64,000 nt of DNA. It comes from Leucobacter sp. L43 (lineage in GTDB: Bacteria; Actinomycetota; Actinomycetes; Actinomycetales; Microbacteriaceae). This document shows positions 44,891-52,702 of the stretch, in pieces (the first letter of the stretch is position 1; each line of letters begins with the position of its first letter). Below the pieces are notes generated by a model. It saw only the letters and a list, made by a program, of their open reading frames with translations, was not told the DNA's origin and searched no databases. The translations under genes and the position numbers were made by a program. The DNA lies in assembly GCF_016597785.1 (NCBI RefSeq), contig NZ_JAENJG010000003.1, positions 186,001-250,000 on the forward strand. Direction: 5' to 3'.

Positions 44891-45622
44891 ATGAAGAAGC
44901 ACACGCTCCGCCCCATAGCCCTCGTCGCAGCGAGCGCCGGGCTCGTCATCGCTCTCGCCGGGTGTGCGCCCGACGCCACCGAGGGCGTCGCGCCCTCGAC
45001 CGGCGACGTGACGACGACGGAAGACGCGAAGCAGAAGGTCGAGCCGAAGGTCCCGGAAAAAGCCGAAACCGAGAAGACCGACTCCGACGTCACCCCGGCG
45101 GGCTGGTCGAAGCCGATCAACACTGATGGCGAACTGCTCACGACCTACGAAAACGACAGCGTACGTGTCGACCTCTACGCCACGGCATTCGGCGAGGCCC
45201 CAGAAGACGACGGCGTCGAGCACCCCGATACCGGCGAATCACTCGTTCCCGCGGGTTCCCCTGTCGTGGTGCTCAACGCGGTCATCACGAACGTCACCGA
45301 CGCGACCCTCCCGATCGGCGATTCGGGGCTGCGCATGTCGATCGACAACGACGGGTGGCCGTTCATGGGCCTGCACGAGGTGGAAAGCGCAGTGGACTGG
45401 CGAGACAGCCTGGGCGCCTTCTACAGCTCCATCGATTGGAACTCGCACTCCGATATCAGCGAGCTGGAGGCGGGTCATTCCTTCTCCAACGCACGCGTGG
45501 TGCCCTACCTCGACACCCCCTACGAGGTGGCAATCACTCTGACGCCGGAGACCGAGGACGGCCTCGACCACGACAACCCGGTGCTCGAAGAAAGCCAGAC
45601 GTTCACCATCACGCACCCGTGA
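44891..45622 (+). CDS. Lipoprotein, DUF4352-like
   Basis: A 243-aa lipoprotein. The signal peptide has lipobox LAGC (Cys near 25), then a Lys/Glu/Thr-rich linker to about 70 and a beta-rich domain. The pattern VVVLNAVITNVTDATLPIGDSGLRMSIDNDG resembles DUF4352/telomeric-repeat-binding-like immunoglobulin folds found in actinobacterial lipoproteins. It is sandwiched between two DUF4190-like genes, suggesting one envelope complex. The function is unknown. Confidence 0.75.
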   Translation: MKKHTLRPIALVAASAGLVIALAGCAPDATEGVAPSTGDVTTTEDAKQKVEPKVPEKAETEKTDSDVTPAGWSKPINTDGELLTTYENDSVRVDLYATAFGEAPEDDGVEHPDTGESLVPAGSPVVVLNAVITNVTDATLPIGDSGLRMSIDNDGWPFMGLHEVESAVDWRDSLGAFYSSIDWNSHSDISELEAGHSFSNARVVPYLDTPYEVAITLTPETEDGLDHDNPVLEESQTFTITHP

Positions 45623-45648
45623 GCGGTTCTGCCCCACCAGGAGAGTCC

Positions 45649-46170
45649 ATGACCCATCCAATCTCACCATCGAACACGAACGCACACGAGCAGCCGCTGC
45701 GGTACGCCCCGCCAACGGTGCACCCATATCCGCCGCGCACGAACACGCTCTCGATCATCGCGTTCATCGGCTCATTCCTGCTGTCGTTCACCGGAATCAT
45801 CCTCGGTGCGATCTCCCTGGGCCAGATCAAGCGAACACGGGAGAGCGGACGCGGGCTCGCCATCACGGCGATCATCATCGGCTCGGTCGGTACCGCGATC
45901 GCGCTGCTGTGGGCCCTGTTCATGTTCGTGCTCATTGGGGCTGCCGGGTCGGCGCCGACACTGTACGCGACCCCGGACGAGCCCGAACCTCGGGGCAGCA
46001 GCCACGCCTACACCTACGGTGACGACGCGCACCTCGATCGTCTCTGGGATGCGTGCGAGGCGGGAGACGACGAAGCGTGCTCGGATCTCTACTGGGAATC
46101 ACCCCTAGGGTCGGAGTACGAGGAGTTCGGGCAGAACGACGGGCGCCTCGACTCCGGCCTCACCTCCTGA
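45649..46170 (+). CDS. DUF4190-like membrane protein with acidic CxxC-spaced tail
   Basis: A 173-aa protein. A short polar N-terminus is followed by two hydrophobic segments (about 34-56 and 70-98) with basic loop QIKRTRESGRG, then a C-terminal tail LWDACEAGDDEACSDLYWES and GSEYEEFG. This tail resembles a short conserved actinobacterial module in which two Cys flank an acidic helix. ATG 45649 is preceded by CAGGAGAG. It is the last gene of the four-gene envelope cluster. Confidence 0.75.
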   Translation: MTHPISPSNTNAHEQPLRYAPPTVHPYPPRTNTLSIIAFIGSFLLSFTGIILGAISLGQIKRTRESGRGLAITAIIIGSVGTAIALLWALFMFVLIGAAGSAPTLYATPDEPEPRGSSHAYTYGDDAHLDRLWDACEAGDDEACSDLYWESPLGSEYEEFGQNDGRLDSGLTS

Positions 46171-46182
46171 ACTGCGGCTGGC

Positions 46183-46647
46183 CTACTGCTCGATGATGCG
46201 CTTGAGCGCGGCGAGCGTCGCGGGGATGTCCTCGCGCGCCGCCGCGCTGCGCACCGCCACCTGTTCTGCGGCATGCTCACCGAACCGCTCGGCGAAGTAC
46301 GCCTGCCCCTCCGGCGTGAACTCCCATGATTCGCTGAGCAGGGTCCCGTCACCCGACGGTTCCATGCGGTAGGTCCATACGACACGGCCCGGGCCGACGC
46401 TCCAGCCGAACGCGACCCCGGGGTCGGCGACGACGACCTGGCTGCGGGTCTTCCACTCCCGCTCGGACGTGACGTTGAGCCCGGTGAACCAGGCGCCCGG
46501 GCGCGGACCGTGATCCTCATCCCACCAGCACTCACGGCAGGTCGGCGACCACTCGCCGGTGCGCGTCACGTCAGACACCACGCCGTACACGGTGAGGGGA
46601 TCCGCTGCGATGTGAATAGAGTCGACGAAGTTGAGCGGTGCAGACAT
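46183..46647 (-). CDS. SRPBCC (START-like) domain protein
   Basis: A 154-aa protein, whole-length SRPBCC/polyketide-cyclase fold. It has an opening VDSIHIAADPLTVYGVVSDV, a central WFTGLNVTSEREWKTRSQV and a C-terminal long helix from about 120. These domains bind hydrophobic ligands in a cavity. It is convergent with the DUF4190-like gene (12-bp gap) and appears to be a single-gene unit. The ligand is unknown. Confidence 0.8.
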   Translation of the reverse strand: MSAPLNFVDSIHIAADPLTVYGVVSDVTRTGEWSPTCRECWWDEDHGPRPGAWFTGLNVTSEREWKTRSQVVVADPGVAFGWSVGPGRVVWTYRMEPSGDGTLLSESWEFTPEGQAYFAERFGEHAAEQVAVRSAAAREDIPATLAALKRIIEQ

Positions 46648-46703
46648 GGTCGCCAGTCTAGGAGGGAGTGCATTCCCCGCGAGGGGTGCTCATCGCGAGC
46701 CCC

Positions 46704-47384
46704 CTATTGCGACTCCTCGCTGCTCGTGTGGTGCGGCATGCCCACCGGCTTCGACTCGCTGGACCCGCGCTGACGCAGGTAGATCGAGAACGCCACCATC
46801 GCCCCCACTGCAAGGAACTCGGACTGCCAGTTCTGGAGCGTACGGTTCCAGAACTCCGCTGAGACGACGTATGCGCCCCAGCTCTCGGGCGGAAGACCGT
46901 GCTGCATGTTCTCATCGTTCGCCACGATGTGCCCGGCCAGCGACTGGGCGAACCAGGAGAGCACGAACACAGCACCCATGGTGAGCAGGAGGGAGTTGGA
47001 ATAGATCCACAGTCGCACACCGTGCGCGCGGGCCCAGCGCGGAGAATCGCGCCGCGCATGACTTCCGACGAGCTGATCCTCATCCGAGCCGAGCCCTTCG
47101 TCACCAGGCTTCTTCGATTCCGGCGACCCTTTCTGGATGAACCAGATCGTCGCCAGAATGAAGAGGAAGAACTGCAGGAACTCCGACTGCCAGTTCTCCG
47201 CGACGTCCACGAGGAACGCCGAGGTGGTCACGAACTCGAAGTAGCCGATCTCCGGTTGGCCGTGCTGGGCGAGCTCCTCGTTGTTGTAGAGAAACCCCAC
47301 GACGGACTGCCCGATGAGCGTCAGCAAGAAGATGATCAGGAACACGAGGCTGAGTCGTGTATTCCGCATGAACACCCGCATCAC
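46704..47384 (-). CDS. DUF6766-like membrane protein with internal duplication
   Basis: A 226-aa protein with four hydrophobic segments in two repeated halves. Each half has a helix, then an AQHGQPE/MQHGLPPE element, then a WQSEFL element followed by a second helix and a (Q/R)(K/R)GS(P/S)ES end. A charged cytoplasmic linker (about 90-120) separates the halves. The family is common in soil actinobacteria and is of unknown function. It follows a 38-aa membrane peptide by 3 bp and is co-transcribed with it. Confidence 0.8.
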   Translation of the reverse strand: MMRVFMRNTRLSLVFLIIFLLTLIGQSVVGFLYNNEELAQHGQPEIGYFEFVTTSAFLVDVAENWQSEFLQFFLFILATIWFIQKGSPESKKPGDEGLGSDEDQLVGSHARRDSPRWARAHGVRLWIYSNSLLLTMGAVFVLSWFAQSLAGHIVANDENMQHGLPPESWGAYVVSAEFWNRTLQNWQSEFLAVGAMVAFSIYLRQRGSSESKPVGMPHHTSSEESQ

Positions 47385-47387
47385 GCC

Positions 47388-47504
47388 TCACCGCCCCATC
47401 AGCGGCAGTGCGATCATGACGACGAGGCCGACGACCACGATCGTCATCCACGCCCAGAACGGAACCGCCTGGGAGATTCTGTTGTCTCGCTCATGCTGCC
47501 GCAC
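47388..47504 (-). CDS. 38-aa single-pass membrane peptide
   Basis: From GTG 47504, preceded by GAGG at 7 nt, comes a 38-aa peptide with a polar head rich in Arg and His and one helix, WMTIVVVGLVVMIALPLMG. Its stop is 3 bp from the start of the DUF6766-like gene, so the two form an operon. The position suggests a small partner subunit or a translational leader. It is too short for confident family assignment. Confidence 0.55.
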   Translation of the reverse strand: MRQHERDNRISQAVPFWAWMTIVVVGLVVMIALPLMGR

Positions 47505-47762
47505 AGCGTCCTCACCTTCTCTCCTCGCCCCCTGCTTCTCTGATCTGAGCGTGACGCACCGACGAGCCGGGTGCAGGGGGATTGACGGGGTCGCGGCAGC
47601 AGTGGCAATACCCGGAACCGCCGCATAGGGAATCGGGTGGGCCGGGCGCAAGCCGTTGATGCACACCGGCGGGCGTCAGTAGCCTCGTGTCTCAACAGTG
47701 CGCAGTCGTGCGCACGGGCGCGAGCGACCGAGCCCGTGCCCGGCCGGAAAGGGGTCTGACAG

Positions 47763-48725
47763 ATGGCAGTGATCGGCTACCACGCGTCGCACGAGCAGCA
47801 CTCTCCGAGAGAGCTGCTGGAGACGGTTCGCCTCGCCGAGCAAGCCGGATTCGAAGCGGCGATGTGCTCGGATCATCTCGCGCCTTGGACACGACAGCAG
47901 GGCGAATCAGGGTTCGCGTGGAGCTGGTTGGGAGCGGCGATGGCGACGACCGACCTGACCTTCGGCGTCGTGAACGCGCCCGGACAGCGGTACCATCCGG
48001 TGATCGTCGCCCAGGCGATCGCAACCCTCGCCGAGATGTTCCCGGGCCGCTTCTGGGCAGCGCTGGGCAGCGGCGAGGCGCTCAATGAGCATGTCACCGG
48101 CGAAGAATGGCCCGTGAAGTCTGCGCGCCAGGACCGGTTGCGGGAGTGCCACGACGTGATCCGACGACTGCTCGACGGGGAACGGGTGAGTGTTCGCGGC
48201 GACCTCACCCACGTGCACAACGCCAGGGTGTGGAGTCGCCCGGACGAACGTGTGCCGCTGCTCGGCGCTGCGGCGAGCGCCGAAACGGCGCAGTGGGCGG
48301 CAGGGTGGGCGGACGGGCTGATCACGGTGGCGTCGACGCCAGCGGAGACGCAGGGCATCCTCGAACGATTTCGAGCAGGGAACGCTGAGGGGAGTGCCCG
48401 GCTGCAGGTGCATGTCAGTCTGGGCGAGACCGCGGAGGAGGCGATGCGCGACGCCGAGGAGCAGTGGGCGCACAGCATCGTCTCGAGCGAGCTCATGTGG
48501 GATCTGGAGGATCCCGAGGACTACGAGGCCGTCGCCCGATTGTCGGACGGGGCGCTCGAAGACGCAGTGGTGATCTCCGATTCGGCGATCGACATGGCCG
48601 ATCGCATCGCGCAGCTCGCCGCCGGTTTCGATCACGTGTACCTGCATCACGTGGGGCGCGATCAGCTGACGTTCCTGAGGCGATGCGAGACCGAGTTGCT
48701 GCCCGAATTGAGGAGGATCCTGTGA
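47763..48725 (+). CDS. LLM-class flavin-dependent oxidoreductase (TIGR03885-like)
   Basis: A 320-aa luciferase-like monooxygenase-fold protein. It has opening IGYHASHEQHSPRELLETV, then CSDHLAPWTRQQGESGFAWSWLGAA and a middle segment ALGSGEALNEHVTG, features of the group described as probable non-F420 flavin-dependent oxidoreductases. Its last codon overlaps the GH65 gene start (GTGA), so the two proteins are made together. The substrate is not known. Confidence 0.85.
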   Translation: MAVIGYHASHEQHSPRELLETVRLAEQAGFEAAMCSDHLAPWTRQQGESGFAWSWLGAAMATTDLTFGVVNAPGQRYHPVIVAQAIATLAEMFPGRFWAALGSGEALNEHVTGEEWPVKSARQDRLRECHDVIRRLLDGERVSVRGDLTHVHNARVWSRPDERVPLLGAAASAETAQWAAGWADGLITVASTPAETQGILERFRAGNAEGSARLQVHVSLGETAEEAMRDAEEQWAHSIVSSELMWDLEDPEDYEAVARLSDGALEDAVVISDSAIDMADRIAQLAAGFDHVYLHHVGRDQLTFLRRCETELLPELRRIL

Positions 48726-51100
48726 CGGCACCGAAGTTCGACGTGGACCCGTGGGGCCTCAGCACCGGCGGGATCGACGCGGGGTACCTCGCGCACGAGG
48801 AGACGATCTTCGGATTGTCCAACGGCCACGTCGGGTGGCGCGGGAACCTCGACGAGGGCGACCCTCGCGGTGTCGCTGGCAGCTACCTCAACGGCGTCTT
48901 CGAAGAGCATCCGATGCCCTATGCAGAAGACGGCTACGGGTACCCGGAGACCGGCCAAAGCGTCATCAACGTGCCGAACGGGCAGATCATCCGGCTCACG
49001 GTGAATGGGGAGCCGTTCACCGTGCGACACGGAACGGTCGACGACCACGTGCGACGCCTCGATTTCCGGGACGGGACGCTGAGCAGGAGTCTGACCTGGA
49101 CGACGCCGGCGGGCGAAGCCGTCGAGATCCGCTCCACGCGAATGGTCTCGTTCGAACACCGATCCATCGCGGCGGTGCGGTACTCCGTTCGGGCGTTGGA
49201 ATCGCCCGTCGACATCACGGTGGAATCCGAAGTGCTGGCCAACGAACCGCTCCCGACCGATCATGGCGATCCTCGTGTGAAGGATCTGCTCGCCCAGCCG
49301 CTCATCGGCCGCTCCAGTGCGGTCGCCGGTACTTGTGCCACCGTCGTGCACCGCACCAGGGAGAGCGGATTGACGGTCGCGACCTCCATGGATCACGTGC
49401 TCTGCGGCGGACGGACGGCCGGGGGTGTCGGAGCGACCCTGCGCTCTCACGCCGAGGGCGATGTTGCGCGGACGACGATCCGAGCCTCACTGGGTGCGGG
49501 AGAGACGCTGGAGTTCGTCAAATTCGTCGGCCACGAATGGTCCGCGAGAGCATCCGACGCCACACTGCAGGAACAGGTGGGTGCAGCCGTCGCGGGCGCC
49601 GTGCGCCTGGGCTGGGACGGCCTGCTGGAGAGCCAGAGGCAGCGCCTCGACGAGTTCTGGAGGGGCGCCGACGTTCGCGTCGAAGGCGAGCCACGGCTGC
49701 AGCAGGCGGTGCGCTTCGCCCTGTTCCAGATGTACCAAGCCTCGGCGCGGTTGGAGCTGCGCTCGATCCCGGGCAAAGGGCTCACCGGGTCGGGGTACGA
49801 GGGGCACACGTTCTGGGACTTCGAAGCGTTCGTGCTTCCGGTGCTCATCTCCACCATGCCCGGCGCTGCCGAGCAGGCGCTCCGCTGGCGGTACGCAACG
49901 CTCGACCACGCACGCGAGCGCGCCAAGCTGCTGCATCTGCGGGGGGCGTCGTTCGCCTGGCGCACGATCGATGGGCGTGAGAGCTCGGGGTACTGGCCGG
50001 CCAGCACCGCGGCGTTCCACATCAACGCCGACATCGCGGCCGCCGTCGTGCAGTATGTGCGCGCCACGGGCGACATCGACTTCGAACGCGAGTGCGGGGT
50101 GGAGATGCTCGCCGAGACCGCGCGGCTCTGGCTCTCGCTCGGCCGTACCGATGGCCAGGGCGCCTTCCACATCGACGGCGTGACCGGCCCGGACGAGTAC
50201 TCAGCCGTCATGAACGACAACGTCTACACGAACCTGATGGCTCAGGTGAATCTGCGGGGAGCCGTGTCGGCGGCACGGGCGCACCCCGACGTCGCACGCC
50301 GCCTCGGCATCGCGGACGACGAGGTCGCCGCCTGGGATGCTGCGGCAGATGCGATGCACATCCCGTTCGATGCCCAGCGCGAGGTGCATCCGCAATCGGC
50401 CGGGTACACGGATCTCGAGCGCTGGGACTTCGAGTCGACGCATCCCGAGCAGTACTCGCTGCACGATCACTTCCCGTATTTCGATCTCTACCGCAAGCAG
50501 GTGGTCAAGCAGGCGGACCTCGTACTCGCGCTGTTCTTCGCGCACGAGCACTTCTCGCGCGAGGAGAAGGATCGCGCCTTCGCCTACTACGAGGCGCTCA
50601 CCGTGCGTGACTCCTCGCTCTCCGCTGCCGCTCAAGCCGTGGTGGCCGCAGAACTCGGTCACCTCGACCTCGCGTACGACTATCTCGCGGAGGTCGCGAC
50701 CCTCGACCTCGACGACCTCCACGAGAACACGGACCAGGGCCTCCATGTCGCGGCGCTCGCAGGCGTATGGACGGCGCTCGTGTGCGGATTCGGGGGCCTC
50801 CGCGACAGCGCTGCAGCGCCGAGCTTGAGCCCGCGGCTGCCTGCGCGCCTCAGCCGTCTCAGTTTCGCGGTGCGCCTCCACGGCTCCGTGATCGAACTGG
50901 ATATCACCCCGGACGCGACGACGTATCGTCTGCGCGAGGGGCCACCGCTCCGCATCCGGCATTTCGGTGACGAGGCGCAGCTCGAACCGGGTCGCGACGT
51001 GCGCCTCCCGACGCCGGATCACTCGACGCCGGGAGACGCACCCGCGTCGCCCAGAGGACGATCACCGCGACCGGCGAGCCGCGCATTCACTGAGCAGTGA
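48722..51100 (+). CDS. Glycoside hydrolase family 65 protein (disaccharide phosphorylase-like)
   Basis: A 792-aa GH65 enzyme with an N-terminal beta-sandwich (1 to about 270), a linker, an (alpha/alpha)6 barrel (about 310-680) and a C-terminal beta domain. The catalytic acid Glu is in DGVTGPDEYSAVMNDNVYTN, and the QADLVLALFF and HENTDQGLHVAALAG segments match maltose/trehalose/kojibiose phosphorylases. GTG 48722 overlaps the oxidoreductase stop. No beta-phosphoglucomutase or transporter is adjacent, so the substrate is open (trehalose is the likeliest for this family). Confidence 0.9.
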   Translation: MTAPKFDVDPWGLSTGGIDAGYLAHEETIFGLSNGHVGWRGNLDEGDPRGVAGSYLNGVFEEHPMPYAEDGYGYPETGQSVINVPNGQIIRLTVNGEPFTVRHGTVDDHVRRLDFRDGTLSRSLTWTTPAGEAVEIRSTRMVSFEHRSIAAVRYSVRALESPVDITVESEVLANEPLPTDHGDPRVKDLLAQPLIGRSSAVAGTCATVVHRTRESGLTVATSMDHVLCGGRTAGGVGATLRSHAEGDVARTTIRASLGAGETLEFVKFVGHEWSARASDATLQEQVGAAVAGAVRLGWDGLLESQRQRLDEFWRGADVRVEGEPRLQQAVRFALFQMYQASARLELRSIPGKGLTGSGYEGHTFWDFEAFVLPVLISTMPGAAEQALRWRYATLDHARERAKLLHLRGASFAWRTIDGRESSGYWPASTAAFHINADIAAAVVQYVRATGDIDFERECGVEMLAETARLWLSLGRTDGQGAFHIDGVTGPDEYSAVMNDNVYTNLMAQVNLRGAVSAARAHPDVARRLGIADDEVAAWDAAADAMHIPFDAQREVHPQSAGYTDLERWDFESTHPEQYSLHDHFPYFDLYRKQVVKQADLVLALFFAHEHFSREEKDRAFAYYEALTVRDSSLSAAAQAVVAAELGHLDLAYDYLAEVATLDLDDLHENTDQGLHVAALAGVWTALVCGFGGLRDSAAAPSLSPRLPARLSRLSFAVRLHGSVIELDITPDATTYRLREGPPLRIRHFGDEAQLEPGRDVRLPTPDHSTPGDAPASPRGRSPRPASRAFTEQ

Positions 51101-51132
51101 GATCCTCTGGGCGGGGCGGCGCTTCGGTCCGG

Positions 51133-51291
51133 CTATCCGAGGTCGGTCTCCGGGAGCACCTGCTGCCCCCCGTCTTCCTCGGCGCGCTCGGATTCCGACT
51201 GCTGGGGAGTGTCGCTCTCCTGAGTGGTCTCGACGTCCTCTTCGGCCTTGTCCGCGCTGTCACGGATCACTTCTGGATTCTGGTCTTCCAT
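51133..51291 (-). CDS. Small acidic protein, 52 aa
   Basis: Start ATG 51291 (MEDQNPEVIRDSADKAEED) follows AAAGGGA at 5 nt. The peptide is highly acidic and rich in Glu, Asp, Gln and Ser, with no hydrophobic core, so it is likely disordered. It is convergent with the GH65 gene and divergent from the baeRF2-like gene. Acidic peptides of this kind occur among stress-induced genes in actinobacteria. No family assigned. Confidence 0.55.
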   Translation of the reverse strand: MEDQNPEVIRDSADKAEEDVETTQESDTPQQSESERAEEDGGQQVLPETDLG

Positions 51292-51521
51292 CGGATTCCC
51301 TTTCTCTCGGTGCGGATCGGTGCGCCTGCCGGCGCGGATCCTGACCGGCTGCATCAGCGGAGTCTGGCCGCCGCCTCGTGCGGCGGCCTCATGAGCCGGT
51401 GATGGGGGAGTTTAGGGGGACTCCGGCATTGCTTCAAGGCCGTCGCGAAGACGACCCCGACGCCCCAGGTTAGAAGTGGAGCTTCGATGCCGAGGCCTTT
51501 CGATCACCGAGAGGAGATGTG

Positions 51522-52655
51522 ATGACCGCAGGACGAGAACTTCGGGACGCAGCGCAGGCGCCTGGGCCGTGGACGACGGTGTACACCGACGGAACCAGCG
51601 ATGAGCCCCAGGTCGTAGCAGAGGCCCGCGAGGAGCGGACGCTGCGCGGAGTGGCGACCGCCGGCGCGCCCGACGCAGATGTGGAGGCGATCCGCGAAGT
51701 GCTTCGCGACCGCACCGGAGCGGTCGACCCGACGACGCTGTTTCTCCTCGCGCGCGACGGGAGCATCGTGATCCGCGAAGCGTTCGCGGGGCCCCGCCGC
51801 GGCCCGGAGGTTTTCGCGCACGGGAGCCTTCCCCTGCTCGTCCCGCTCATCCGGCACCGAGGCACGATGCTTCGCTATCTCGTCGTGGAGACCGCTCGCG
51901 ACGGAGCCGATGTGCGCCTCGAGACCGCCGGGCAGCGCGGCGTCGAATCGGCTGAGAGCGTTGAGGGGCGCACCGATTCCCTCCCGAAGGTGCAGGCAGG
52001 TGGATGGTCTCAGCCGCGTTGGCAACGCCACTCGGAGGAGATCTGGAAGCACACCCAGTCAGAAGTGGCGGAGGTCGTCGAGCGATTGACGCGGCAGGCG
52101 TCGCCGGCATTCATCGCGCTCTCCGGCGACGTGCGGGCGCGTCAGCTGCTGCGCGATCAGCTGTCACCCGACAGTTCGGCGCTCGTCGTCGAAGTCGACG
52201 CGAACACCCGAGCAGACGGCGCGGATGATGCGGCGTTGACGGAGGCGATCGAGACCGCGCTCGATCGCGTCATCGCGGAGGAGACGGCGGGAGCGATCGA
52301 CGCATCCCACGCCGAAGGCGGGCGCCTCCGAGCGGAAGGCGTGGAAGCGGTCGTCGCCGCGCTGCAGCAGGCTCAGGTCGCGCAGCTCTTCCTCGACGCG
52401 CGTCTGATCCCGGGTCCGACCGAGGATTCGGCCGCGACGCTCTGCGTCTTGGATGCGGAGCCGTGGGTCGCCTCCGAGAGCGGTGCGTTCGCGGCGGCGC
52501 ACGAGATCGCGCGAGTGCCTGTCGCCGAAGCGCTCGCGCGGGCCGCGGTGCTCACCGATGCCCAGATTCGGATCATCGAAGACGAACCCGAGGCCGATGA
52601 CGCGGCCAGGGAAGCCCGCGAGCCGCGCCCGCCGTTCGCGCTGCTGCGCTGGTAG
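51522..52655 (+). CDS. Rv2629-like baeRF2-domain protein
   Basis: A 377-aa protein resembling the bacterial/archaeal eRF1-like family 2 (mycobacterial Rv2629 group, related to Vms1/release factor 1). An N-terminal domain (about 1-150) is followed by a central eRF1-like domain with ALSGDVRARQLLRDQL near 200-217, and a C-terminal domain similar to L7Ae-like folds. The canonical release-factor GGQ tripeptide is not seen. Related genes are hypoxia or stress induced in mycobacteria. GAGGAG lies 5 nt before ATG 51522. Confidence 0.75.
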   Translation: MTAGRELRDAAQAPGPWTTVYTDGTSDEPQVVAEAREERTLRGVATAGAPDADVEAIREVLRDRTGAVDPTTLFLLARDGSIVIREAFAGPRRGPEVFAHGSLPLLVPLIRHRGTMLRYLVVETARDGADVRLETAGQRGVESAESVEGRTDSLPKVQAGGWSQPRWQRHSEEIWKHTQSEVAEVVERLTRQASPAFIALSGDVRARQLLRDQLSPDSSALVVEVDANTRADGADDAALTEAIETALDRVIAEETAGAIDASHAEGGRLRAEGVEAVVAALQQAQVAQLFLDARLIPGPTEDSAATLCVLDAEPWVASESGAFAAAHEIARVPVAEALARAAVLTDAQIRIIEDEPEADDAAREAREPRPPFALLRW

Positions 52656-52702
52656 GGCTGCGCCGCGGTGGGACGAGCACGTCGAATACGGAGGGAACGG
52701 TA

